A stretch of DNA of 53,240 nt from an uncultured Oscillospiraceae bacterium (GTDB lineage Bacteria; Bacillota; Clostridia; Oscillospirales; Acutalibacteraceae), in the NCBI GenBank assembly GCA_958448165.1, contig CAUDCW010000013.1, forward strand, positions 1-53,240. Direction: 5' to 3'. How positions within the stretch are numbered: the first letter of the stretch is position 1; each line of letters opens with the position of its first letter. Of this stretch, positions 33,801-40,648 are shown one piece after another. The notes beneath the pieces are model-generated. The model worked only from the letters and a program-made list of their open reading frames with translations. It was not told the DNA's origin and ran no database searches. The translations under genes and the position numbers were made by a program.

Positions 33801-35970
33801 GGAGCAGACAGCTCTGCTGGTGGTTTCGCATCACATTAAAATAAGCGATGAATACGAGGACAGCGTTTACGGCAAGGTTATTACAACAGGAACGCTCACG
33901 GGCAATGACGCTCCGATTTATCTAAGCGGTGAGCCCTGCTCAAGCTTTACGCTGACAGATCAAAAAACACTGACTACAACCGTTGTGTCAGGCACGTCGC
34001 TTGATTTTGACGTAACGCCCCCCGATAATTATGCGGTTGATAAGATTGAGGGAACCTTCACTTCGTCGGATCAGTCGGCAACAGGCGAAGCACTTGTGTT
34101 CACTCAAAACGGAAGCAAATATACGCTCAATAACACCATGCCTGATTCGGGCGTTATATATGTTGACGTTTACTATTCAATTCCTGTGGTAACAAATGAG
34201 CTGACGGTTGCCAAAAAGGTCGATGCGTCAAAACTCAATTCCGGACTTGTTTCGGCAGTAAATGCTAAACTTGCAAACAGCAATTTCGGCTTTATAATTC
34301 AGCAAAACGGCAGTGCTCTTGGCAACAAGGACTATACACTGACGAATGCAGACAGCACTCAGGAATCAAAAACAACCGATGCTTCGGGCGTATTTGCACT
34401 CAAGCCGGATTGCATCGCACTGTTCTGCGACATATTCAGCTATAACGACACGGTGGTTGTTTCCGAGAATGTTCCCGCTATCTTCAGCTTTGACACATCA
34501 TATCTGTTAAAGGACCTCGTTGCGGACAAAACGCTTGATAACGGAAACAGTGCTACGGCAAGCTTCAGCTTTGTCAACAACGAGCAGAACAAGCTTAAGG
34601 ACACAAAGCTTGCCGCCGAGTTTACCAACGCAATCAGCGTTGCCAATGTAACGCTTGATAAGAGTCTTTATAAATCAGACGGAACAACGCCGAGTGATAA
34701 AGACGTTGCGTTTGATTTCACGGTTGAGCTTGACCTTGACGGCGACGGCACAGAGTATGATTATCAGCAATATGATCTTGAATACAAGGTAACAAGCGGC
34801 GGCGCAGAGTCGGCTGATACATATACGGCAAACGGCGGCACGCTTTCAATCACACCGTCGCAGACTGCAAAGCTTATCAATATCCCTGTCGGCGCAGACT
34901 TCAGAATTACTGAGGCTTCAAAAACAGGCTATGAGCCTATCGGCACAAATGAAATCACCGGTGTTATCGGCACTGACAATGCACAGTTCAGCAATAAAAC
35001 GCTGACTGCTTCAAAGGGTTTGTCGGCAGTTAAGTATCTTGACGGCAACGCTTACAGCAACGGCTCTGATTTCAATTTCAACGCTAAGCTCATTGACGTT
35101 ACAAACATTCCCGACGTGACCTCAAAAGAGCAGACGGAGCTTGACAGCTTGAAAACAATTCAGGCATACACAAGCACAGTCGGCACGACCGGTGCTGACG
35201 GTTCGGTGGTATTCACGGACTTCATATCGGATTTAAGCGATGACGAGGCGGCTCGGTATATATTTAAAATAACAGAGCAAACACCGAATATTGCCGGAAA
35301 ATACAGCGTTGACTCAACCGTTTATTATGCTTATATTGATATAAGCAACGGCGCAATGTCAGACCCGATGTATTCTGCAAATGAGGATCTGAGCGATTCA
35401 TCTGCGGAAGCTCCGAAGTTCTACAACACAACGTCAATTCTCTATACCGACATTCTGTTCACAAAACTTGACGAGAATGGACAGCCTCTCGGCGGGTCGC
35501 AGTTTACACTCTATACCGATGAGAGTTGTGAAACAAAAGCAACAAAAGAGAATGTCAGCAAGACCGACTCAGCCTTTACAAACCCTGCCGAATCATCATC
35601 GGCAGACGGGGAGGTTGCCTTCAGCGAAGTAAGGTATAATCCGACAAGCGGCGCAACCTACTATTTCAAGGAAACAAAGGCTACAAATGGCTATCAGCTT
35701 ATCGGCGGCACGTTCCGTGTTGATATCGACACTGACGGCAGATGCAGTATAAGCTACAAAGCTGACGCCGACGTCGAATATAAGCCGCTGGCTGACAGCA
35801 GTGTTACAAACATAAAACAGCCTGAACTGCCGCTTGCGGGAGGTACAGGCACAACAATGTTCTATATTCTCGGCACAATCGCAGTTCTCGGCGCAGCAGC
35901 GGCATTTGTGCTTTGCAGAAAGAGAAGTCTTGTTATCGGCTTTGCAAAACGGATTTTCAGGTCAAGATAA
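27871..35970 (+). CDS. giant surface adhesin, main part with pilin-like C-terminus and LPxxG anchor (2,699 aa after frameshift)
   Basis: This is the continuation after a +1 shift at ATT-T-GAG. Most of it is a stalk of repeated beta-rich units of about 100-170 residues, many ending like YINVVFEAKS, INVYFSQP or DVYYSIP, as in Flg_new/bacterial-repeat stalks. From about genome 34190 the modules change to pilin-type folds: NELTVAKKVDAS, then DKSLYKSDGTTPSDKDVAFDF (FctA/Spy0128-like) and a SpaA/Cna-B domain (ILFTKLDENGQPLGGSQFTLY). The end is ELPLAGGTGTT, a hydrophobic helix and CRKR, a sortase cell-wall signal with A in place of the usual T. It is probably a wall-anchored adhesin for host or fibre contact. 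No sortase gene is in the window. Confidence 0.8.
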   Translation, partial: EADALYYQTFVNFKTDGKLFFTPSDMAPTIVPTNGGVTVSSNKLSITNYISAGYEYQITYKDTLNRSSLIKGVLSYTDLDGNAQEKTYEAVDGVITFTLPYVMKPTTGNQTVFTLYCDDSKLKNLEIATDTAYKGYVKLSDAAGGNSISRYDQRGTSGFNAYTYNSFSYQLLSKSYTYFDLCAGREYKLEDIYTYYQGKRLVFSGAEIFKKDADGNVTDEKVDVTDNGDGTYSFVMPECDIQLKPLYYDKLHQFTMENNLTGFGSTTLAPADSTDKLSYIFNSNSPGGNPNPQANVTLAANSTRTLPYILEDGTYTLTHQLTNDSAYRVKSVKLYKPYVSANGSQTNYIYRNSSDKSILNELYEDEIQAQAIINNGDGTYTIKVPDSFTENQMAIIYTEFEYYAENYADIHYTVTRNNFNAAPSTALKGYFEDTVGIANKSYSYNTAQDLTLSTLKNQEIEFTLNNSNYQAVYLPLTVTVTNSETGEVVAKVKYLNEDYEFVVGSEGDFLSAPVTTYVENSDGTKTKNKVDFKMKFADYPIDLKVETDNAYAPLIINQYKVDSDGNVSPVSDSDGFSTKIQAAIYKNSTDVSVDRYPELHSKFFTEDGSSYNQGFDVNGASYSCKYLVPRGIDIARVAVSAIPTAAEGYIVSDIEAVALDRFGTEVTSLSYDWYLPTKAGWTYTTASNNYGTDGNSYLCSTGIRSGYHNQSEQLVINVYYSQKSSLTVNQIIEDFVDESSGTELANVKVSDYNEPRENLTTFSTDDKGVVDTLTYSISGRKDHTKVDEVYTWTNTCGVTQGTGLKLAITPKGARNIKNVTIYKLVDGEKQELASTLISGTGFPGSETVYQLDNAVSVGEDIYVDITYGSAQTLKVDVRMLDSSNEVVPNTTNVSVKVTGTVTTGTEEAADTKAFLRDGETERIDSFTTSVKDSVYAYSNTKIAVDTTLDDSGYVIANVLAYEMNDSGKEITTKRLNLSTRKIEAGDTELQSAAIDLSHCEMSSLPVGKNTIIVVYLAKKSTMKVSVYTANDAGEYELGNNTGDSGSYINISGSNQNIGYNPFTIVTSTDEGNYNTDSFTLTNDPPSRTTSILQGSHISAFAQLPYDADYVVSKIVVRYKNAEGEIVKDTSAYCGSIYTYTDSITQVKYLRVNFGSNSWIMPNRDDYDIGVYLIKAKQVHSKVVLNSADGTSTRGDRAGDAYIYGKNNIDTEVTAPFSTNASSSYNAIKAESPFVKSVKCVRGTELSFKVRTASRNFYIGSVSAHLGSEDGTAIKLTESEPDKNGYITYTLVNRDGSNYTMPSLNDVYINVVFEAKSTSTINIDYTYTDDYKTFKPITDDIAEVVISGTNSIEAFKGLPVITDSTGAQADSFTLESGQGTATYTALAGSNIKVGASYIEGHYYIPYKLEVTDANAQNVSKSAGYGTGSCTVSLSGIIAEKTYNIKVVLVPASLISIKQFENNRYGDTPENVLMTSRVENMHRAELTAVNSDFSTPLAKTSTLSGSFSARPNSEVYLVAIGTTFSVTFNNNTAAPGYLKAAKFYKDAADVSESLVKQSEEEGIVTYTFDGAITADSIYSVEGYYDCIDLFIKTNYSPVNVYLMLSDESDGRNVDVNNPNTYKEKILLRDMSSAQKVLQRVAEDYKTMTGKLYFILEKNTSNDDVALQSASWYDYCDKITRDIKNTLVENIYTREVNGITKYYYWYQATPVYESSTPIDNTMDFEIAFTTEKPPVNPNPPSKPTEAKVTVTQFERTSNTGYVETTNGKTVVSLANSSEKFTYNGSEVSSFEVPVDAGSGVLLSSASALTKTGQTVVLDVTPPDKYIVSKVEVITDSGTAYTATSKDGVYKAAVNSGIVNINVYFSQPLVTISTNNTASDAKGTVAIGGSEIIGTNEFMDSTLVNAGDSKTLVVSPLNYTKDGVEYQYHVSYVLMGNERNNMSLIDPALISTDPDTGVSTITLGNISGDVDIHIQFAGEGEEQTALLVVSHHIKISDEYEDSVYGKVITTGTLTGNDAPIYLSGEPCSSFTLTDQKTLTTTVVSGTSLDFDVTPPDNYAVDKIEGTFTSSDQSATGEALVFTQNGSKYTLNNTMPDSGVIYVDVYYSIPVVTNELTVAKKVDASKLNSGLVSAVNAKLANSNFGFIIQQNGSALGNKDYTLTNADSTQESKTTDASGVFALKPDCIALFCDIFSYNDTVVVSENVPAIFSFDTSYLLKDLVADKTLDNGNSATASFSFVNNEQNKLKDTKLAAEFTNAISVANVTLDKSLYKSDGTTPSDKDVAFDFTVELDLDGDGTEYDYQQYDLEYKVTSGGAESADTYTANGGTLSITPSQTAKLINIPVGADFRITEASKTGYEPIGTNEITGVIGTDNAQFSNKTLTASKGLSAVKYLDGNAYSNGSDFNFNAKLIDVTNIPDVTSKEQTELDSLKTIQAYTSTVGTTGADGSVVFTDFISDLSDDEAARYIFKITEQTPNIAGKYSVDSTVYYAYIDISNGAMSDPMYSANEDLSDSSAEAPKFYNTTSILYTDILFTKLDENGQPLGGSQFTLYTDESCETKATKENVSKTDSAFTNPAESSSADGEVAFSEVRYNPTSGATYYFKETKATNGYQLIGGTFRVDIDTDGRCSISYKADADVEYKPLADSSVTNIKQPELPLAGGTGTTMFYILGTIAVLGAAAAFVLCRKRSLVIGFAKRIFRSR

Positions 35971-35999
35971 TCTCCCGAAATTCTGAAATCAACAACAAA

Positions 36000-36036
36000 C
36001 AGCCCTGAACGCTTTCGGTGTTCAGGGCTTTTGCTT
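36000..36036 (+). terminator. terminator after the adhesin gene
   Basis: AGCCCTGAAC...GTTCAGGGCT is followed by TTTGCTTT. The A residues on the other side also allow it to act leftward. Confidence 0.75.
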
Positions 36037-36164
36037 TAGTGTCCTTAGACAGTTGACCGCATTTTGTTTATGCAGATAGTTGTCGGGGTCAGGCTTTACA
36101 CTGTCTTTTTACTTGGACTTTCACTGTTCTGTTTATACAGACAGTCGGTAGCATATGTGGATTA

Positions 36165-37391
36165 TTATTCCGATTTCTTGTGCGAATCCGCAAGCACCTT
36201 GCGCATATAATTTGCGATGTCGGTGTTGTCTATAAGCTCGTTTTTGCAAAGTCCTGCCGACTGTGCGCCGCTCGCCATCAACGCAACGTTGCTGTTTGTG
36301 TGTGTACCGTCGGAGGTAAAGCAGTCGTTGTTTATATCCTCGGGCTTCGGGTTATCGGGCAGGGTGACTCCGCCTGTTTCGTGGTCGGCTGTTACAATCA
36401 CAAGTGTTCCGGGGTGCTTTTCTGCCCACTGAAGAACACAGTCGATTGCCTGGTCAAAGCCCTGCATCTGTGCAAGGGTTGTTTCCATATCGCTCTTATG
36501 CTCATAGGTGTCAATGTTGCTGCCCTCGACCATAAGGAAAAAGCCGTTATCGTTTTCAAGCAGGTCAAGCGCCTTTGAGGTCATTCTCATAAGTGACGGA
36601 GCCATGTCGGCAGCGCCCATGTTGTTGTAAGCGAACAATCCCAGCACCTTGCTGTCGTCTGTGCTCAGTGCGTCAAGCTCATTGCTCTTGGTGATATATT
36701 TATATTTGTGTTCGGCGACGGTGTCCTGAATCTTTTTGTAGTTTGAATAATACTCCGAGCCGCCGCCGAGCATAACGTCAACGTCAGATTTAACCATATC
36801 AAGCATAATCTTGGGGTAGTTGCTGCGTGAGCCGTTGTGTGCAACCATACCTGCCGGTGTTGCGTGACAGACAACCTGTCTTGCTACAAGACCAGTTTTC
36901 ATATCAAGCGACTGTGCGTACTCACAGATTGTTTCAAGGTCGTTGCCGTCAGCGTCAACGCCGATACAATCGTTGTAGGTTTTTACTCCCGTGCTGATTG
37001 CCGTTGCCGATGCCGCACTGTCGGTGTATTCGGCTTTTCCCTCGGTTACAGACTGAGAATATGTTGTCACGGTGGTGTTGTGCTTCATTCCGCTCATAAC
37101 AAGCTTGTCGCCCTTTACAAGCTCTGACGCCTTAATGATGTTCTTGCCCATGCCGTCGCCAATCATAAGAATAATGTTCTTTACGGGAACATCCTCTTCA
37201 AGGCTGTATTCGGCATAATCAACCCATTCAAGCTTTTCAAGTTCGGGTTCGTCACTGCTTGGTGTGTCCGACGGTGCTTCTGTCTGTGAAGCGGCGGATG
37301 TGTCCGATGCCGAGCTGCTCTGTGAAGAAGTGCAGGCTGTGAACGAGCAAATCATAACAAGGGCAAGCAAGGCGGAAAGTAACTTTTTCAT
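36165..37391 (-). CDS. alkaline phosphatase, PhoA type, lipoprotein, 408 aa
   Basis: It is a surface lipoprotein (signal ending SFTAC, then a Ser/Thr/Pro linker to residue 45) with a PhoA-superfamily core. The metal site starts ILMIGDGMGKN, the nucleophile Ser lies in DSAASATAISTGVKTYND, and the later ligands are in TADHETGG and DGTHTNSNVAL. It frees phosphate from monoesters outside the membrane. ATG 37391 follows GAGGG; the ORF extends to 37403, with a weaker site. The neighbouring genes face the other way, so it is monocistronic. Phosphate control is likely, but no Pho box was identified. Confidence 0.93.
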   Translation of the reverse strand: MKKLLSALLALVMICSFTACTSSQSSSASDTSAASQTEAPSDTPSSDEPELEKLEWVDYAEYSLEEDVPVKNIILMIGDGMGKNIIKASELVKGDKLVMSGMKHNTTVTTYSQSVTEGKAEYTDSAASATAISTGVKTYNDCIGVDADGNDLETICEYAQSLDMKTGLVARQVVCHATPAGMVAHNGSRSNYPKIMLDMVKSDVDVMLGGGSEYYSNYKKIQDTVAEHKYKYITKSNELDALSTDDSKVLGLFAYNNMGAADMAPSLMRMTSKALDLLENDNGFFLMVEGSNIDTYEHKSDMETTLAQMQGFDQAIDCVLQWAEKHPGTLVIVTADHETGGVTLPDNPKPEDINNDCFTSDGTHTNSNVALMASGAQSAGLCKNELIDNTDIANYMRKVLADSHKKSE

Positions 37392-37554
37392 GTCATCCCT
37401 CATTCCGTTTGATTTTACCTTAACTTTACCATAATATCACAAAAAAGTCTATAATTATAGTGCCAATATCCTGCTTAAATTACGCGGTTTTCCTTGTTGG
37501 ATAATATCAAGGCTTCAAGAAATAATAAATGCATATTTCCATCGGATATTAACC

Positions 37555-37582
37555 TTGAAAGTACAGGTCTTTGTGATATAAT
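37555..37582 (+). promoter_or_regulatory. promoter of the bile-salt-hydrolase-like gene
   Basis: TTGAAA (37555-37560), 16 bp, TATAAT (37577-37582), 35 bp before the start codon. Confidence 0.6.
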
Positions 37583-37616
37583 TTGATTATTGACACAACA
37601 GAACGGAGGAAGCCTT

Positions 37617-38591
37617 ATGTGTACGGCAGCAACTTATAAAACGAAGGATTTTTATTTTGGCAGAACGCTCGACTATGAGTTTTCATACGGTGACGAGGTC
37701 ACGGTTACACCGCGGAACTTCCCGTTTGAATTCCGCAATACGGGCGTTGTGCAAAGCCATTATGCAATGATTGGAATGGCGTATATCGCAAACGACTATC
37801 CGCTTTATTACGATGCGGTAAACGAAAAGGGTCTTGCAATGGCAGGACTTAATTTTGTCGGAAATGCCTTTTACGGAAAAGAAGAAAGCGGCAAGGACAA
37901 TGTCGCCCAGTTTGAGTTTATACCGTGGATTTTGAGCAGATGCGAAAGCGTCAGACAGGCGAGAGAGCTTATCGCAAATATCAACATCACAGACACTCCG
38001 TTCAGCGAACAGCTTCCTGTGGCTCAGCTTCACTGGATAATTGCAGACCGAGATGAGGCGATAACGGTTGAGTCGGTCAGAGAGGGGATACGGGTGTATG
38101 ACAACCCTGTGGGAGTTCTGACAAATAATCCGCCGTTTGACCAACAGATGTTCAGCCTGAACAATTATATGCACCTGTCGCCGAGGTCGCCGCAAAACAC
38201 CTTTTCGGACAAGCTTGCGCTCAACACCTACAGCCGTGGTATGGGTGCGCTCGGACTGCCGGGCGATTTATCGTCGCAGTCACGTTTTATAAAGGTCGCA
38301 TTTACAAAGATGAATTCCGTTTCGGGTGACAGCGAGGCTGAAAGCGTCAGCCAGTTTTTCCATATTCTCGGCAGTGTTGACCAGCAAAGAGGCTGCTGTG
38401 ATGTCGGCGAGGGCAAGTTTGAAATCACTCTCTATACCTCCTGCTGTAACACAGATAAGGGAATTTATTATTATACAACCTATGAGAATCATCAGATTAC
38501 AGCGGTGAATATGCACAACGAAAATCTTGATTCATCGTCTTTGGTGCATTATCCGCTTATTTACGGCGAACAGATAAAAATGCAGAATTAA
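37617..38591 (+). CDS. bsh: choloylglycine hydrolase family protein, probably bile salt hydrolase, 324 aa
   Basis: It is an Ntn-hydrolase whose nucleophile Cys2 is exposed when Met1 is removed. The sequence MCTAATYKTKDFYFGRTLDYE holds Cys2, Arg16 and Asp19 in the bile salt hydrolase spacing. Further markers are GLAMAGLNFVGNA, VLTNNPPFDQQ (catalytic Asn) and GLPGDLSSQSRF (catalytic Arg), nearer to conjugated bile acid hydrolase than to penicillin V acylase. The longer ORF starts at 37590, but ATG 37617 follows GGAGGA and gives Cys2. There is no signal peptide, so it is cytosolic. It removes glycine or taurine from bile salts, which points to an animal gut habitat. Confidence 0.88.
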   Translation: MCTAATYKTKDFYFGRTLDYEFSYGDEVTVTPRNFPFEFRNTGVVQSHYAMIGMAYIANDYPLYYDAVNEKGLAMAGLNFVGNAFYGKEESGKDNVAQFEFIPWILSRCESVRQARELIANINITDTPFSEQLPVAQLHWIIADRDEAITVESVREGIRVYDNPVGVLTNNPPFDQQMFSLNNYMHLSPRSPQNTFSDKLALNTYSRGMGALGLPGDLSSQSRFIKVAFTKMNSVSGDSEAESVSQFFHILGSVDQQRGCCDVGEGKFEITLYTSCCNTDKGIYYYTTYENHQITAVNMHNENLDSSSLVHYPLIYGEQIKMQN

Positions 38592-38597
38592 TGTATC

Positions 38598-38640
38598 GGG
38601 CTGAAGCAAAGTAGAATTGCCTTGCTTCGGTCCGTTTTTG
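38598..38640 (+). terminator. terminator after bsh
   Basis: GGGCTGAAGCAA pairs with TTGCTTCGGTCC (two G-U pairs) and is followed by GTTTTTG. Confidence 0.8.
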
Positions 38641-38751
38641 TCTTTAGTGTGCGGTGCTTGCACCGCTAATTTACAGTTGTAAAACAGAGTGCTATATGTT
38701 ATGATTAATATACAAAATATATTAATATTTACACGGAAAAAGGAGAAAATT

Positions 38752-39681
38752 ATGAATGAATTTCAGTCGGTCATTGCACAGGTGAAAAAGGTTATCAACG
38801 GCAAGGATTCGGCTATAACAACATCCCTGCTTGCAATATTGACAAACGGCAATATTCTGCTTGAGGATATTCCGGGTGTTGGCAAAACAACAATGGCTCT
38901 TGCGTTTTCAAAGGCGCTGGGGCTTGCCTGCACACGCGTGCAGTTTACGCCAGACACTGTGCCGTCGGATATAACCGGCTTTGTGATGTTTGACAAGGAA
39001 ACCGGCAGAATGCGCTACAAAAGGGGTGCAGTTTTAAGCAGCAACATATTTTTAGCGGACGAGCTTAACCGTGCCTCCAGCCGTACACAGGCGGCACTGC
39101 TTGAGGCTATGGAGGAACGTCAGGTGACCGTTGAGGGGCGTGCTTATCCGCTTGAACAGCCGTTCACCGTTATTGCAACGCAGAACCCTGTCGGTGCGTC
39201 GGGTACTCAGCTTCTGCCGGATTCACAGACAGACCGTTTCACCATCCGCATTTCAATGGGATATCCCGACAACGAAGCCGAGCTTAAAATGCTTATTAAC
39301 CGCAGCGGCGGCAATCCGCTTGATAGCGTGAAATGCATTGTAACACGGGAACGTCTGGTTGAAATGCAGTCGCAGGTCAAGTCTGTTTTTATGCACGAAA
39401 GTGTTGCAAGGTATATTGTTGCGCTTGTCGCAGAAACAAGAAATAACAGGCTTTTCCGCCGCGGCGCAAGCCCAAGAGCAACTCTGTCGCTCGCCGAAAT
39501 GGCAAAGGCAAACGCTTTTGCGGGCGGACGTGATTTTGTAACGCCGAGAGATGTTGAAAGCGTTTTCATAAGCACCGTTAATCACCGTGTCATTCTCAGC
39601 GGTGACGCCGCTTCAATGCGGATAGGAGTCGGCGACGCTTTAAACGATGTCCTGAAAAACGTGAAGCCTCCGAGGATATAA
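38752..39681 (+). CDS. MoxR-family AAA+ ATPase, 309 aa
   Basis: It is an AAA+ chaperone of the MoxR/RavA class. Walker A is EDIPGVGKTTMA near residue 40, Walker B FLADELNRASSRTQ near 105, then the sensor VIATQNPVGASGT. The C-terminal lid ends GVGDALNDVLKNVKPPR. Such ATPases act with the DUF58 and transglutaminase proteins encoded next, thought to serve envelope or peptidase maturation. ATG 38752 follows AAGGAG; an upstream in-frame ATG at 38689 has no site. It starts a three-gene operon with one-base spacing to the next gene. Confidence 0.93.
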   Translation: MNEFQSVIAQVKKVINGKDSAITTSLLAILTNGNILLEDIPGVGKTTMALAFSKALGLACTRVQFTPDTVPSDITGFVMFDKETGRMRYKRGAVLSSNIFLADELNRASSRTQAALLEAMEERQVTVEGRAYPLEQPFTVIATQNPVGASGTQLLPDSQTDRFTIRISMGYPDNEAELKMLINRSGGNPLDSVKCIVTRERLVEMQSQVKSVFMHESVARYIVALVAETRNNRLFRRGASPRATLSLAEMAKANAFAGGRDFVTPRDVESVFISTVNHRVILSGDAASMRIGVGDALNDVLKNVKPPRI

Positions 39682-39682
39682 T

Positions 39683-40648
39683 ATGATTAAAAATATTCTT
39701 TTCTATCTCTTTGTTCTTGCGGCGGCTTTCACATTCAGCGTTGTATATTATGCGTGGTTTTCGTGGTTTTTGCTGATTGCGGTAATCTGCATACCTATTG
39801 CGTCGCTCATCATAAGCCTGCCGTTTATGGTTGTAAGCGCCGTAAGAGGACTTGACTGCTTTTGTGATGAAACTGTTTATAATTACAGACCGTTTCGTAT
39901 CGGTGTCTGCGCCAAAAACGGCAAGGCTGTTTTCTGCCCGTTTCTGAAGATAAAGTTCAAAGCGGTCAATAGGTTTGCCTCAAAACGCAAAGCCGTTGTT
40001 ATGAAATACGGCGGTAAAATCGGTAGCAGCATTACCGCCGAGTGTGATTTCCTGTCGCAGCACTGCGGCTGTATTGAAATATCTGCAAAATACGGCAGAG
40101 TTTATGATTTCACGGGGATTTTCTTTCTGCCGATAAGGCTTAACTTCAGCGCAAAGTCCGCCGTTATGCCGATACCCGAAAAGCCTGAAACTATGCCCGA
40201 CAGCCAAAGCGCCGTTATACTCGGCTATAAGCCGATTGCAAACGGCTTTTCCGACGATTATGAGCTGCGGCAGTACCAACCCGGCGACAGTCTGAAAAGC
40301 ATACACTGGAAGCTGTCGTCAAAATCTGACGAACTGATTGTCAGGCAGCCGTGCGAGCCTGTCCGCAAAAAGCTGATAATAAACCCGAGAATATGCGACA
40401 AGCCCGATACGAACGATTTTATTCTTGCAAGATTTTCTTATGTCTGCTCCTTTCTTATTGAAAGCAAAACGCCGTTTTATGCGCTTGACAGCCGCAGCGG
40501 CGAAGTGACGAAAATCAACAGCGAAAACGACGTCCGCCGATTTCTGATATCGCTGTACTGCGGCTATTCCGCCACAAATCGGGAAAGCCTTGAAAACTCA
40601 GCCTTCTATAATATTCTGCCGGACGGCGAGGAGGTGAGCGAGCAGTGA
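39683..40648 (+). CDS. DUF58 domain protein, 321 aa
   Basis: Two membrane helices open the protein (residues about 3-50). The DUF58 core follows with EKPETMPDSQSAVILGYKPI and the family signature DDYELRQYQPGDSLKSIHWKLSSKSDELIVRQ near residues 190-220. It is a MoxR partner with a von-Willebrand-like role proposed in the literature. It overlaps the start of the next gene by GTGA, so the two are coupled. The precise function is unknown. Confidence 0.9.
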   Translation: MIKNILFYLFVLAAAFTFSVVYYAWFSWFLLIAVICIPIASLIISLPFMVVSAVRGLDCFCDETVYNYRPFRIGVCAKNGKAVFCPFLKIKFKAVNRFASKRKAVVMKYGGKIGSSITAECDFLSQHCGCIEISAKYGRVYDFTGIFFLPIRLNFSAKSAVMPIPEKPETMPDSQSAVILGYKPIANGFSDDYELRQYQPGDSLKSIHWKLSSKSDELIVRQPCEPVRKKLIINPRICDKPDTNDFILARFSYVCSFLIESKTPFYALDSRSGEVTKINSENDVRRFLISLYCGYSATNRESLENSAFYNILPDGEEVSEQ

